64,000 nt of DNA, taken from contig JAFXUZ010000039.1 in NCBI GenBank assembly GCA_017524725.1, positions 1 through 64,000 of the forward strand, given 5' to 3'. A program made the translations under genes and the position numbers. Below are positions 51,502-59,460 of the stretch, one piece after another (the first letter of the stretch is position 1; every line of letters starts with the position of its first letter). The notes below the pieces were generated by a model that worked only from the letters and a program-made list of their open reading frames with translations, did no database searches and was not told the DNA's origin. This DNA is from Clostridia bacterium. Its GTDB lineage: Bacteria > Bacillota > Clostridia > Christensenellales > Aristaeellaceae.

Positions 51502-52428
51502 TCAGAACCAGGTCTGGCAGATCGCGTAGATGAACCATTGCTTTTGGTGTATGCCATACTGGAAAGTATCCGGATCGGTCTGGTACTCTTCATCCGGCGC
51601 CCTGTAATTATGCTCGGTGGTATCATTGGAGTCGTACAGGTAGCAGTAGCGCTTGATCCTGCTGGACAGGTTTCCTTCAACGGTTTTTACAAGGTAAAGC
51701 CCGTCGCCGAGATCGTCCGCATCGGTGATCATGCCGACGTGTACATAGTTGTAATAATCGCGCTTTCCATAGATCACAAGATAGCCGGGACGGGGAATGT
51801 TTGTGACACGGTCCATGTTGGTAAAGCCCTTCAGGATCTTGCCGACACCCGCGGCGTGGACGGCGTAAGGTTCGCCGCTGCCATGGGGGACCGAATCGGG
51901 CGGGTCGTCCATCGGCACGCCGACGGTGTCCAGACAATAGCTGACAAACCCTCCGCACCAGCCGAAATAACATTTCGGCCCGGTGCCGCAGTACCACGCG
52001 GTGTATTTGTTGCGCTGTGTAAAAGTCTTCCCGAGATTGTCCTCCCATTCCTTCAGTGCCAGGCTGACAGCGCTTCGGATCAGGGTAGGAACGGCGTTTT
52101 CGGAAACCTCTACGTCATAGTATGTTTCACTGCCGTCCGCATGAACAGCCGTGAGCATGGCAAAGCCCTCATTGACGGCGTGGATTTCATTGCCCATGCC
52201 GACAGCAGTTTCGGGTGCGTCACTCATCCAGGATATGATACCGTCCAGCCCGGGGGAGTAAACGGAACCGGGACGAAGCTCCAGATAGATATCAGGATAA
52301 ATGTATTCCTCAGGCACTTCTTCCTCCGCGCTTTCCCCGAGGGACGGTATGGGAAGGAGAAGAGCGCAGAAGGCAAGAACAAAAACGTACAGGTACGCTG
52401 TGCGGCGTGAACTAATCGGATGAAGCAT
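51502..52428 (-). CDS. Secreted CHAP-like amidase/peptidase
   Basis: A 308-residue exported protein (signal peptide about 10-32). After an Ig-like region (about 45-115) comes a CHAP/NlpC-P60-like domain: CYFGWCGGFVSYCLDTVGV with the catalytic Cys near 158, and YNYVHVGMITDADD with the His near 233. It likely cuts peptidoglycan or a cell-surface peptide. The start overlaps the end of the flippase gene upstream by 17 bases, so the two form one operon. Confidence 0.75.
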   Translation of the reverse strand: MLHPISSRRTAYLYVFVLAFCALLLPIPSLGESAEEEVPEEYIYPDIYLELRPGSVYSPGLDGIISWMSDAPETAVGMGNEIHAVNEGFAMLTAVHADGSETYYDVEVSENAVPTLIRSAVSLALKEWEDNLGKTFTQRNKYTAWYCGTGPKCYFGWCGGFVSYCLDTVGVPMDDPPDSVPHGSGEPYAVHAAGVGKILKGFTNMDRVTNIPRPGYLVIYGKRDYYNYVHVGMITDADDLGDGLYLVKTVEGNLSSRIKRYCYLYDSNDTTEHNYRAPDEEYQTDPDTFQYGIHQKQWFIYAICQTWF

Positions 52429-53539
52429 CGACCGCAGCCTCCGTTTCCTCCCCGGGAGACCTGACGTCAGGCTGCGGGGCTTTTCCGCTGGCGATGGGGC
52501 GGATCTTTCCCCGCATGGTCCTGGTGGAATCGAGGATCACACCGAAGACCAGGGTCAGGATGATGGGGAGATAATAATTTAGAAAGCGCCATAGCAGCAG
52601 GCCGCCCAGGAGCTTGTCAGCGGGGAAGATATTCTGGTAAAACAGATAAAAACCGCCTTCCTGGGCCCCGGAGCCGCCGGGGAGCGGCGCGAAGGAGGCG
52701 CCGATAAACAAAAGGTAGGCCAGCGTCACCAGCTGCCCATAGCTGAAGCCGTCGATCCCGATCGCCCGGGCGACGAAATACAGGATAGCCACAAGGGCGT
52801 GCATCTGACCGGCGGAGAGAATGACCAGGAACAGCAGCTTGAAGGGGTGATGGACCATCATGTCCACGCTGGCATTGAAATCGTTCAGCGCCGCGTCCAG
52901 ATGGGAAACCGTGCGGGCTTCGTCCTTGACGATGTGCAGACGGGCCAGGAGCTTGACCGTAAGCGTCAGGATGCCGCGGACCAGGTTTTTGCTGATGGAA
53001 AGCAGAACGACGGCTACGACACCCAGCCCGTTGACGATAAACCCCAGATAAACGAACCATCGGGAATCCGTCATATGCTCCGCGACAAAAGAGCGGTTGC
53101 AGAACCACATGACGGCAGCAGGGATCAATAGTCCCAACTGATAGCAAAAGAATTTTACGGCCATACCTGACGAGGTAAGGCCCGGGGAGATGCCGCGCTT
53201 TTTATAAGCGTACACCTGCATCGGCTGTCCGCCGGAGGCGCCGGGAGTCACGTTGCAATAAAAGATCCCCAGCAGCGTAACGAGCAGGGACGTCCCGAAC
53301 CGGACCGGGACTTTCTGCATTGCGAGGAACGAGTGGAGCACCAGTGTTTCAAAAAGCACACAGGCACACCAGGAAAGGAAAGCGCCGGCGACCCATACGG
53401 GTTTGGCGGTCAGCATGGCATTCCACGCGTCTGAGATGTTTCCGTTGGCGGCACCGATATACAGTACGGCGACGATCGTTCCCACAATCAGCAGAGCGTT
53501 GAAGATCTGACCGCGTTTCTGCTTGGTCAACTTACTCAA
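52412..53539 (-). CDS. LPG-synthase-TM / UPF0104-type flippase
   Basis: A 375-residue membrane protein with about eight helices of the lysylphosphatidylglycerol synthase TM (MprF flippase-like) family: YCNVTPGASGGQPMQVYAYK and PLPGGSGAQEGGF are the signature segments. It lacks the aminoacyl-transferase domain of MprF. The start is TTG 53539 with GAGG seven bases upstream, downstream of a good promoter; extending to 53719 would include the promoter. Confidence 0.85.
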   Translation of the reverse strand: MSKLTKQKRGQIFNALLIVGTIVAVLYIGAANGNISDAWNAMLTAKPVWVAGAFLSWCACVLFETLVLHSFLAMQKVPVRFGTSLLVTLLGIFYCNVTPGASGGQPMQVYAYKKRGISPGLTSSGMAVKFFCYQLGLLIPAAVMWFCNRSFVAEHMTDSRWFVYLGFIVNGLGVVAVVLLSISKNLVRGILTLTVKLLARLHIVKDEARTVSHLDAALNDFNASVDMMVHHPFKLLFLVILSAGQMHALVAILYFVARAIGIDGFSYGQLVTLAYLLFIGASFAPLPGGSGAQEGGFYLFYQNIFPADKLLGGLLLWRFLNYYLPIILTLVFGVILDSTRTMRGKIRPIASGKAPQPDVRSPGEETEAAVDASSD

Positions 53540-53590
53540 GGATACCTCATCAAGCGCCCGAAAGCGCGAAAAAATTTCATGGGACAAACT

Positions 53591-53620
53591 ATTATACCAT
53601 ATCCATGCTTTATTTGCCAA
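53591..53620 (-). promoter_or_regulatory. Promoter of the flippase/CHAP operon
   Basis: Minus strand TTGGCA (53615-53620), 18 bases, TATAAT (53591-53596). Confidence 0.7.
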
Positions 53621-53690
53621 CAATGATTCTTCTTGGCAGGCGGAACGGACGCCGTGGCGCGGCAGAAGCGGCGGAAACACATTTTGCGGC

Positions 53691-53719
53691 TTGCCAAAGA
53701 GGCCGCTTTTTTGTATCAT
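53691..53719 (+). promoter_or_regulatory. Promoter of the DUF1015 gene
   Basis: TTGCCA (53691-53696), 17 bases, TATCAT (53714-53719). A GCGGC/GCCGC hairpin with T-run overlaps it (53686-53712). Confidence 0.55.
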
Positions 53720-53757
53720 ATTAAGCGAATTTCAGCGAACACGGGAGGGAAAAGCGA

Positions 53758-54972
53758 ATGGAAAGGATCTTTGCGGGCGCGGACCTTTATCTTCCTGCGG
53801 ATGAATACAAAACGGACAAGTGGCCGGTCATTGCCTGCGACCAGTATACTTCACAGCCGGAAAAGTGGCAGGAGATGGAGCGCTATATCGGGGACAGCCC
53901 TTCGGCCCTGCGATTGATCCTGCCTGAGGTGTATCTCGGTGAAGCGGCCAGGCGGGTGCCAAAGATCCATGCGGCGATGGAAACATACCTTCGGGACGGC
54001 GTCCTTGTATCAGGGGTACGCGGAGGGCTGGTCCTGACTGAAAGGCAGTGCACCGCCGGCTGCCGACTGGGCCTTGTGATGACTGTAGACCTGGAGGCTT
54101 ACGATTATTCGCCCGGGTCCAGGTCGCCGATCCGCCCGACGGAGGGCACCGTGGTGGAGCGGCTTCCTCCCCGCCTGGCTGTCCGCCGCGGCGCAGTGCT
54201 TGAAGCAAGCCATATCCTGCTGCTGTGCGACGATCCGGAGCGTTCCGTGATCGAGCCTGTGTATGCGGGCAGGACCGCTCTGCGGCCGCTGTATGACCTG
54301 GATCTGATGCTGGGAGGCGGACGCCTGAGGGGCTGGGCTGTGGAAGGGGACGCATGTGAGGCGGTATTCCGTTCCCTTGACGCCCTTGTGGAGAGGACGG
54401 AGAAGGACGGGATCGTTTTTGCGGCCGGAGACGGTAATCATTCCCTGGCGACGGCCAAGGCGTCCTGGGAAGAGATCAAACAGGGATTGAACGAAGCGGA
54501 AAGGCGCACGCATCCAGCAAGATTCGCTTCTGTGGAACTGATCAATATTTATGATGAGGCCCTGGTATTTGAGCCGATCCATCGGGTCGTTTTCGGGAAA
54601 AGCGCGGACGAGGTGCTGGATATCCTGTCTCCTGCCCGTCCGGAAGAGACCTGTGGGATGCCGGACTGCGTCCTGATGTCCGCAGGGAAGGAACTGAAAC
54701 TGAAATTCCAGGCCCCCCTGCACGCGCTGCCTGTAGGCACGGTGCAGAAATGCCTGGACAACCGCGGTGTCAGGGATATCGACTACGTTCACGGCGAGGA
54801 CGCGGTGCGTGTTCTTGCAGGAAAGGGGAACACCGGCATCCTGCTGCCTGCCATGGACAAGGCGCTTCTGTTCCCGGCGGTGGAAAAAAACGGCGCCCTC
54901 CCCAGAAAGACGTTCAGCATGGGGGAAGCCTTTGAAAAACGGTATTACATGGAAGTGCGCAGGATCCTGTAA
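53758..54972 (+). CDS. DUF1015 family protein
   Basis: A 404-residue protein of the DUF1015 family: ACDQYTSQPEKWQEME, DGNHSLATAK and the closing YYMEVRRI. The GDGNHS segment is the most conserved site and suggests catalysis or metal binding; the function is unknown across bacteria. It lies upstream of rlmD on the same strand. Confidence 0.85.
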   Translation: MERIFAGADLYLPADEYKTDKWPVIACDQYTSQPEKWQEMERYIGDSPSALRLILPEVYLGEAARRVPKIHAAMETYLRDGVLVSGVRGGLVLTERQCTAGCRLGLVMTVDLEAYDYSPGSRSPIRPTEGTVVERLPPRLAVRRGAVLEASHILLLCDDPERSVIEPVYAGRTALRPLYDLDLMLGGGRLRGWAVEGDACEAVFRSLDALVERTEKDGIVFAAGDGNHSLATAKASWEEIKQGLNEAERRTHPARFASVELINIYDEALVFEPIHRVVFGKSADEVLDILSPARPEETCGMPDCVLMSAGKELKLKFQAPLHALPVGTVQKCLDNRGVRDIDYVHGEDAVRVLAGKGNTGILLPAMDKALLFPAVEKNGALPRKTFSMGEAFEKRYYMEVRRIL

Positions 54973-55052
54973 CGGGTCTAAGGTATTTTGCCTACCGTTG
55001 CTCCTGGGGAGAAGTCTGTATTGCAGGCCCTGTGCCTGGACAGGATGAAAAA

Positions 55053-56402
55053 ATGATTCGTAAAAATGAGATACTTGAAGCGGACATCGAAAAACTGGCG
55101 GGGGAGCACGGCCTGACCCATGTGGAGGGGATGGCGGTGTTTGTCCGCGGCGCCCTGCCCGGGGAACGGGTCCGTTTCAGGGTTGAAAAAGCGGAGCGAA
55201 GCTTTGCCTTCGCGAAAACCCTGGAGGTGCTGAAAGCATCCGGGGAGCGGAGGGAACCTGTGTGCCCGGCATATGAAAAATGCGGCGGCTGCCAGCTGCA
55301 GCACATGTCCTATTCGCTGGGACTTGAAATGAAAAGGGAACACGTGCGCGACGTGCAAAAGCGTCTTGGCGGGATGGACCTTCCGGTCCCGGAGGTCATC
55401 GGTATGGCCGATCCATGGCACTGCAGAAACAAGATCGCCCTTCCGGTGGGAGGGACGCCGCAGGACCCGCTGATCGGCTATTACCGTCCAAGAAGTCATC
55501 AGATCATTCCCGTTGATACCTGTCCCATGGTGATGAAGCCGGGTGAAAAAGTGATCCCCGCGATCAAAAAATGGATCCGTGAGGAAGGCATCCGGCCATA
55601 TAACGAAGCAGACGGCAGCGGCCTTCTTCGCCATATCATGATCCGGGTCAGCCGAAAAGGAGATGTGATGGCTGTTCCCGTGGTTACCGGCGGTATCGGG
55701 AATCCGGACAGGCTGATCCGAATTCTGCGGGAAGAGGTCCCCGGCCTCAGGACTGTCTGCCTGAATGTCAACCGCAGGCAGGATAACGTGATCCTGGGAC
55801 CGGAGACCCATGTCCTTTTTGGGGATGGCATGCTGGACGACGAACTGTGCGGCCTGCGATTCCGCGTGTCGCCGGTCTCCTTTTTCCAGGTGAACCCGGT
55901 GCAGACGGAAAAACTGTATTCCACCGCACTGGAATTTGCGGACCTGAATGGCAGTGAGTCTGTATGCGATCTTTACTGCGGAGCAGGGACCATATCCCTG
56001 ATGCTTGCCCGGAAAGCGAAAAATGTGGTCGGCATCGAGGAAGTCGCCCCGGCTGTGGAAGACGCGAAACGCAACGCGGAAAACAACGGCATTGACAACG
56101 CGTCCTTTATTGCCGGGAAAGCGGAAGAGGTCCTGCCCCGGATGGCCTCGGAGGGCTTCAAAGCGGACTGTGTCGTCCTTGATCCTCCCAGGAAAGGCTG
56201 CGAGAGGAGCGTGCTTGAGGCTGTAGCGAAAACGGGTACCCGTAGGGTCGTCTACGTTGCCTGTGACCCCGCAACCCAGGCAAGGGACATCCGCATCCTT
56301 ACAGAGCTGGGATATCGCGGGGAAAAAACACAGAGTGTGGACATGTTCTGTTTTACAGCTCATATAGAATCAGTTGTGAAACTCACCCGAGCCGGGTCGT
56401 GA
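55053..56402 (+). CDS. rlmD: 23S rRNA (uracil-5-)-methyltransferase RlmD/RumA family
   Basis: A 449-residue enzyme: N-terminal TRAM domain, Fe-S cysteines CPAYEKCGGCQLQH plus a later Cys, SAM motif CDLYCGAGTISLMLA, and catalytic Cys segment in VYVACDPATQARD. LDPPRKGC is the adjacent motif. It methylates uracil in 23S rRNA. Its 3' end encodes HIESVVKLTRAGS; the same DNA is duplicated at 57456, as expected of an attachment site. Confidence 0.9.
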   Translation: MIRKNEILEADIEKLAGEHGLTHVEGMAVFVRGALPGERVRFRVEKAERSFAFAKTLEVLKASGERREPVCPAYEKCGGCQLQHMSYSLGLEMKREHVRDVQKRLGGMDLPVPEVIGMADPWHCRNKIALPVGGTPQDPLIGYYRPRSHQIIPVDTCPMVMKPGEKVIPAIKKWIREEGIRPYNEADGSGLLRHIMIRVSRKGDVMAVPVVTGGIGNPDRLIRILREEVPGLRTVCLNVNRRQDNVILGPETHVLFGDGMLDDELCGLRFRVSPVSFFQVNPVQTEKLYSTALEFADLNGSESVCDLYCGAGTISLMLARKAKNVVGIEEVAPAVEDAKRNAENNGIDNASFIAGKAEEVLPRMASEGFKADCVVLDPPRKGCERSVLEAVAKTGTRRVVYVACDPATQARDIRILTELGYRGEKTQSVDMFCFTAHIESVVKLTRAGS

Positions 56403-56417
56403 CGATAGAAATACTGT
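56361..56417 (+). repeat. Direct repeat copy A: rlmD 3' end (candidate attL)
   Basis: The last 42 bases of rlmD and 15 bases after it. It matches 57456-57512 at 53 of 57 positions, with the first 27 bases identical. It begins with the codons for HIESVVKLT, the site used by some integrative elements in streptococcal rum genes. Confidence 0.8.
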
Positions 56418-56454
56418 CATCAAACTGACAATCGGGTTTTGCAGAAAGGGAAAA

Positions 56455-57027
56455 ATGATCATTCGAGACTTTGAGGCGAAACATACAGAGGAAGCAGCGG
56501 AAATTGCCCTTGGCGCATATCATTATGAGAGAGCATTTACACACGAGCTTCCGGAAATATCAGGCATTCCAATACTGAAACAATTATCCGGAAACGGATT
56601 CGGCGTTGCAGCATTTGAAGGCGGAAAAATGGTCGGATTTCTTTGCAGTGTGGAACCATTTGAGAATGCTTTTCGTTCCACGGATGCGAGAGGCGTTTTT
56701 TCGCCCATGGGTGCGAATGGTGCAGTCATGGAAAATCACGGCAGGATTTATGCAGCATTGTATCAGGCGGCTGCAAAAAAGTGGGTAAAAGCCGGAGCGG
56801 TGTCACATGCCATCTGTTTATATGAACATGATGAAGAAGTAAAACAGCAGCTTTTCCGGTATGGATTTGGCATGAGGTGCTTAGATGCCATTCGTCCGAT
56901 GGAAACACTCGATTGCGCTGTATGCAGCGGATATGAGTTTTTGGAATTGCCCAGGGAAGATTATGCATCTGTTTATCCGTTGCATTTGGCACTGAATGAG
57001 CATTACTGCTCCAGCCCTTTTTTATGA
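56455..57027 (+). CDS. GNAT-like protein, N-terminal part of a split gene
   Basis: A 190-residue first half of a roughly 320-residue two-part GNAT protein (MIIRDFEAKHTEEAAEIALGAYHYERAF; GKMVGFLCSVEPF). It ends at TGA 57027 with HYCSSPFL. The second half starts in another frame at 57024 and continues the family pattern. The junction is a run of six T (57019-57024), consistent with a one-base loss. The region is markedly AT-richer than the flanks. Confidence 0.7.
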   Translation: MIIRDFEAKHTEEAAEIALGAYHYERAFTHELPEISGIPILKQLSGNGFGVAAFEGGKMVGFLCSVEPFENAFRSTDARGVFSPMGANGAVMENHGRIYAALYQAAAKKWVKAGAVSHAICLYEHDEEVKQQLFRYGFGMRCLDAIRPMETLDCAVCSGYEFLELPREDYASVYPLHLALNEHYCSSPFL

Positions 57028-57413
57028 ACCGAAAACCAGATACACTGGAAGAGTTTTTGGATTTTTCGGAAAGGAACAAGGAACGTTACTTTGCAGCGAA
57101 GACAGGCGGAGAATTATGCGCTTATATGGAAGTGTCGGATCAGGGCGAAACCTTCGCTGCATCAGGGAATCTTTATCGTCATATCACGGGGGCATATTGT
57201 ATGCCGGAACACAGGGACAGGGGTGTATACAAGAACCTGCTGAATTATGTTATCAATGCCTTGAAATCTGAAGGATATGCCAGACTTGGCGTGGATTTTG
57301 AAAGCATCAACCCGTCAGGCAGCGGGTTTTGGCTTAAGTTTTTTCATGCCTATACCAACAGTGTTGTGCGCAGGATAGATGAACGGATTATGCAGAGAGC
57401 TTCTCTGATATAA
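57024..57413 (+). CDS. GNAT acetyltransferase, C-terminal part of a split gene
   Basis: A 129-residue frame beginning with ATGA overlap at the end of the previous gene. It contains the GNAT core: ITGAYCMPEHRDRGVYKNLLNYVINAL (acetyl-CoA loop) and GVDFESINPSGSGFWLKFF. On its own it is a short GNAT domain. Either translational coupling or a frameshift at the T-run produces it. Confidence 0.7.
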   Translation: MNRKPDTLEEFLDFSERNKERYFAAKTGGELCAYMEVSDQGETFAASGNLYRHITGAYCMPEHRDRGVYKNLLNYVINALKSEGYARLGVDFESINPSGSGFWLKFFHAYTNSVVRRIDERIMQRASLI

Positions 57414-57455
57414 TCTCATAGGATTGTTATTTCCGGACAATTCCAGTTTGCAACC

Positions 57456-57512
57456 CATATAGAATCAGTTGTGAAACTCACCAGAGCCGGGTTGTGATTA
57501 TAGAAATACTGT
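57456..57512 (+). repeat. Direct repeat copy B: partial rlmD 3' end (candidate att)
   Basis: It encodes THIESVVKLTRAGL and a stop, matching the end of RlmD. It is framed by inverted 11-mers ATATAGAATCA (57457-57467) and TGATTCTATAT (57513-57523). The 21 bases around the following ATG 57538 also resemble the start of the GNAT gene (GCAG to ATG is 14 bases in both). Confidence 0.8.
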
Positions 57513-57569
57513 TGATTCTATATGCAGATAAGGAAAGATGATATTTGAGAAGACAAAGAGGATCGTATT

Positions 57570-58445
57570 ATGAATGACAGTGAAAAGGATTTTCAGCGCA
57601 AGGTAATCAAGACGTGGAACTGGAAGGTAAATAAAACTGATTATCATGTGCCTGACGGCATAGACCCTCGATTTTTCTATTGCCGTAATCATAAACGCGA
57701 AAATGAGGATCTGCTGCCTTATTGTTTTAAGGGGCAGAAACTGTATGTGTGTCGGTTCTGCGGAACAGTCTATGAAGTCGTTTCGGGACCTGTAAAAAAA
57801 CGGGTGGACCTCTTGATAACATGGCCTGTTCTGTTTCAGCAGCCGTATGACTGGCATTATATAAGAAATCCGGCACGCCTGATGTATTCTTTTGTTCATG
57901 AATGCGGTATCATCACAGAGGATCCGATTTTGGATGCACATTGCAGAGGTAACCGCGCTGACAGCCTTGAACTGATCGCAAGGTTCTTCTCCTCTAAAGC
58001 GCTGGGAGACGGCGAAAATATCCGGTTCTTTCATGAAGACATCAAAACCATCAAGGTTTCGCAGGATGACGATACGCTGATCCTCTCATCAGGAAAATTT
58101 CCGGGAAAGTTTCCGAAGGATGAGTTTTGTGTTTATCGTGAACAGCCCAACAGTTTATCATTGGAATTCTCGCATTCCTGGGATGATAATATCTTTGGGT
58201 TCACTGCTGATGTGAATTCGGATGACTATGAACATTATGAAGGTTATCTTCTGATAAAATTTACATTTCTTGGTGATGACAACAGTGATCTGCCCGACCG
58301 GATACGCGAATTGGATAAACATCCTGCAGGGAAAGAACAGATACTGGATGATGACAAGGGACTGACGATAAAACGGCAGATCGTCAGGGATCCATTTGAA
58401 CTCAACGGATTCTTTTTGTATGAAATTAAGGATTTAACGAGATAA
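57570..58445 (+). CDS. Uncharacterised protein of the AT-rich island
   Basis: A 291-residue soluble protein that I do not recognise. Two CxxC/CxxH-like pairs (FYCRNH near 32, YVCRFCG near 60) could form a zinc ribbon, and the rest is mixed alpha/beta with acidic loops. No signal peptide or membrane helix is visible. It lies between two partial rlmD 3' ends in AT-richer DNA, which suggests recent acquisition. Confidence 0.6.
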   Translation: MNDSEKDFQRKVIKTWNWKVNKTDYHVPDGIDPRFFYCRNHKRENEDLLPYCFKGQKLYVCRFCGTVYEVVSGPVKKRVDLLITWPVLFQQPYDWHYIRNPARLMYSFVHECGIITEDPILDAHCRGNRADSLELIARFFSSKALGDGENIRFFHEDIKTIKVSQDDDTLILSSGKFPGKFPKDEFCVYREQPNSLSLEFSHSWDDNIFGFTADVNSDDYEHYEGYLLIKFTFLGDDNSDLPDRIRELDKHPAGKEQILDDDKGLTIKRQIVRDPFELNGFFLYEIKDLTR

Positions 58446-58737
58446 CAGACATCGTAAGGGACGCCTTTGGTGACACTGGCGCGGGTATGATTGAGTAGTT
58501 TCGTTGACTCGCGCCACGTCGAGACGGTGGTATTGCTGTCGCGAATCAACGGTTGACCGGAGAAAAAAGCGCTGTTTTCGGTACTTGCAGGGAGTTTGAA
58601 AATCAGCGGCGGAGAGCGGAAATGGACGCACAAATTGCTTTTTCAGGCAACAGAATCGAACCGAGCATAAAACATCTGTCAGTACACGCAGGATTCTCCC
58701 GCAATGCCCTCAACGGCAGCGGACATAGGAGGACTTT
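58446..58737. other. Non-coding stretch with a third rlmD-like 3' end
   Basis: No convincing gene. At 58515-58556 the plus strand encodes HVETVVLLSRING and a stop, which is the C-terminal signature of clostridial RumA/RlmD proteins but not of the local gene. The frame upstream has a stop at 58494, so only the tail is left. I see no integrase remnant. Confidence 0.6.
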
Positions 58738-59316
58738 ATGTACTACCACGCATCACCCATAAAAGGCATTACGCGATTGGAACCGCGGGTTTCCAATCAT
58801 GGGATCCCTTTGATCTACTTTTCAAAGAAACGGGAAAACGTGCTTGTCTATCTGAGTAACGCCGTCGAAAAGTATTGCAGGGATACCGGCTTTATCTATG
58901 ATGGAAAATGGGAGAAATGGGGACCTTACGGATTTGGCAGGGATGGCCGTCAGCGGCTGGAAGAATACTATCCGAATGCGCTTATAAATACATATAAAGG
59001 TGTTTCCGGTTATATTTATTCTGTGGAAACCATAGAGAAGTCAGGATTTGACCTTCAGATACCGGATGCGGCGGCCAGCAGCACTCCGGCGGATGTAGTG
59101 AGCGTTGAATTCATTCCGGATGCGTATGAAGCCATTCTCCAGGCAGAGCGTGCTGGCCTGATAACGATCCTTCGTTATGAACAGATGCCGGCTAAGATGA
59201 GGGAATGGAACGCAAGGACTATAAAGGAAGAATACGAAAAAGCGGTTGAGCACCCGGAGTACAGGCATTTTCTCAAAGGCAATTTTCCGTTTATCAACCC
59301 CGGGGGGACCGCTTGA
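58738..59316 (+). CDS. Uncharacterised protein
   Basis: A 192-residue protein with AGGAGG nine bases before ATG 58738. It begins MYYHASPIKGITRLEPR and contains VYFSKKRENVLVYLSN-like and YPNALINTYKGVSGYIYSV segments. The N-terminal YHASP and the fold pattern vaguely recall ADP-ribosyltransferase-like proteins, but catalytic residues cannot be matched, so I give no function. It lies next to, and probably outside, the island. Confidence 0.6.
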   Translation: MYYHASPIKGITRLEPRVSNHGIPLIYFSKKRENVLVYLSNAVEKYCRDTGFIYDGKWEKWGPYGFGRDGRQRLEEYYPNALINTYKGVSGYIYSVETIEKSGFDLQIPDAAASSTPADVVSVEFIPDAYEAILQAERAGLITILRYEQMPAKMREWNARTIKEEYEKAVEHPEYRHFLKGNFPFINPGGTA

Positions 59317-59460
59317 CGGGAGCCGAAGCTGAAGGTATGATCGTCTTGCGGAAAAAAGCGGACCGATATCCATTCGGTAAAGCGGCGGGGAAAGAGGCCG
59401 CTTATCGAAACAAAAGCGATGACTGTCGGCAAAAGGCCGGTACGGCGGAGGAGGTACGGT

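Noticed and set aside
53686-53712. GCGGC/GCCGC hairpin with T-run as a terminator
   Set aside because: It lies between divergent genes and overlaps the DUF1015 promoter, so there is no upstream plus-strand transcript for it to end.
58553-58762. Short plus-strand open frame in the island gap
   Set aside because: No ribosome binding site, overlaps the start of the 58738 gene, and no recognisable domain.
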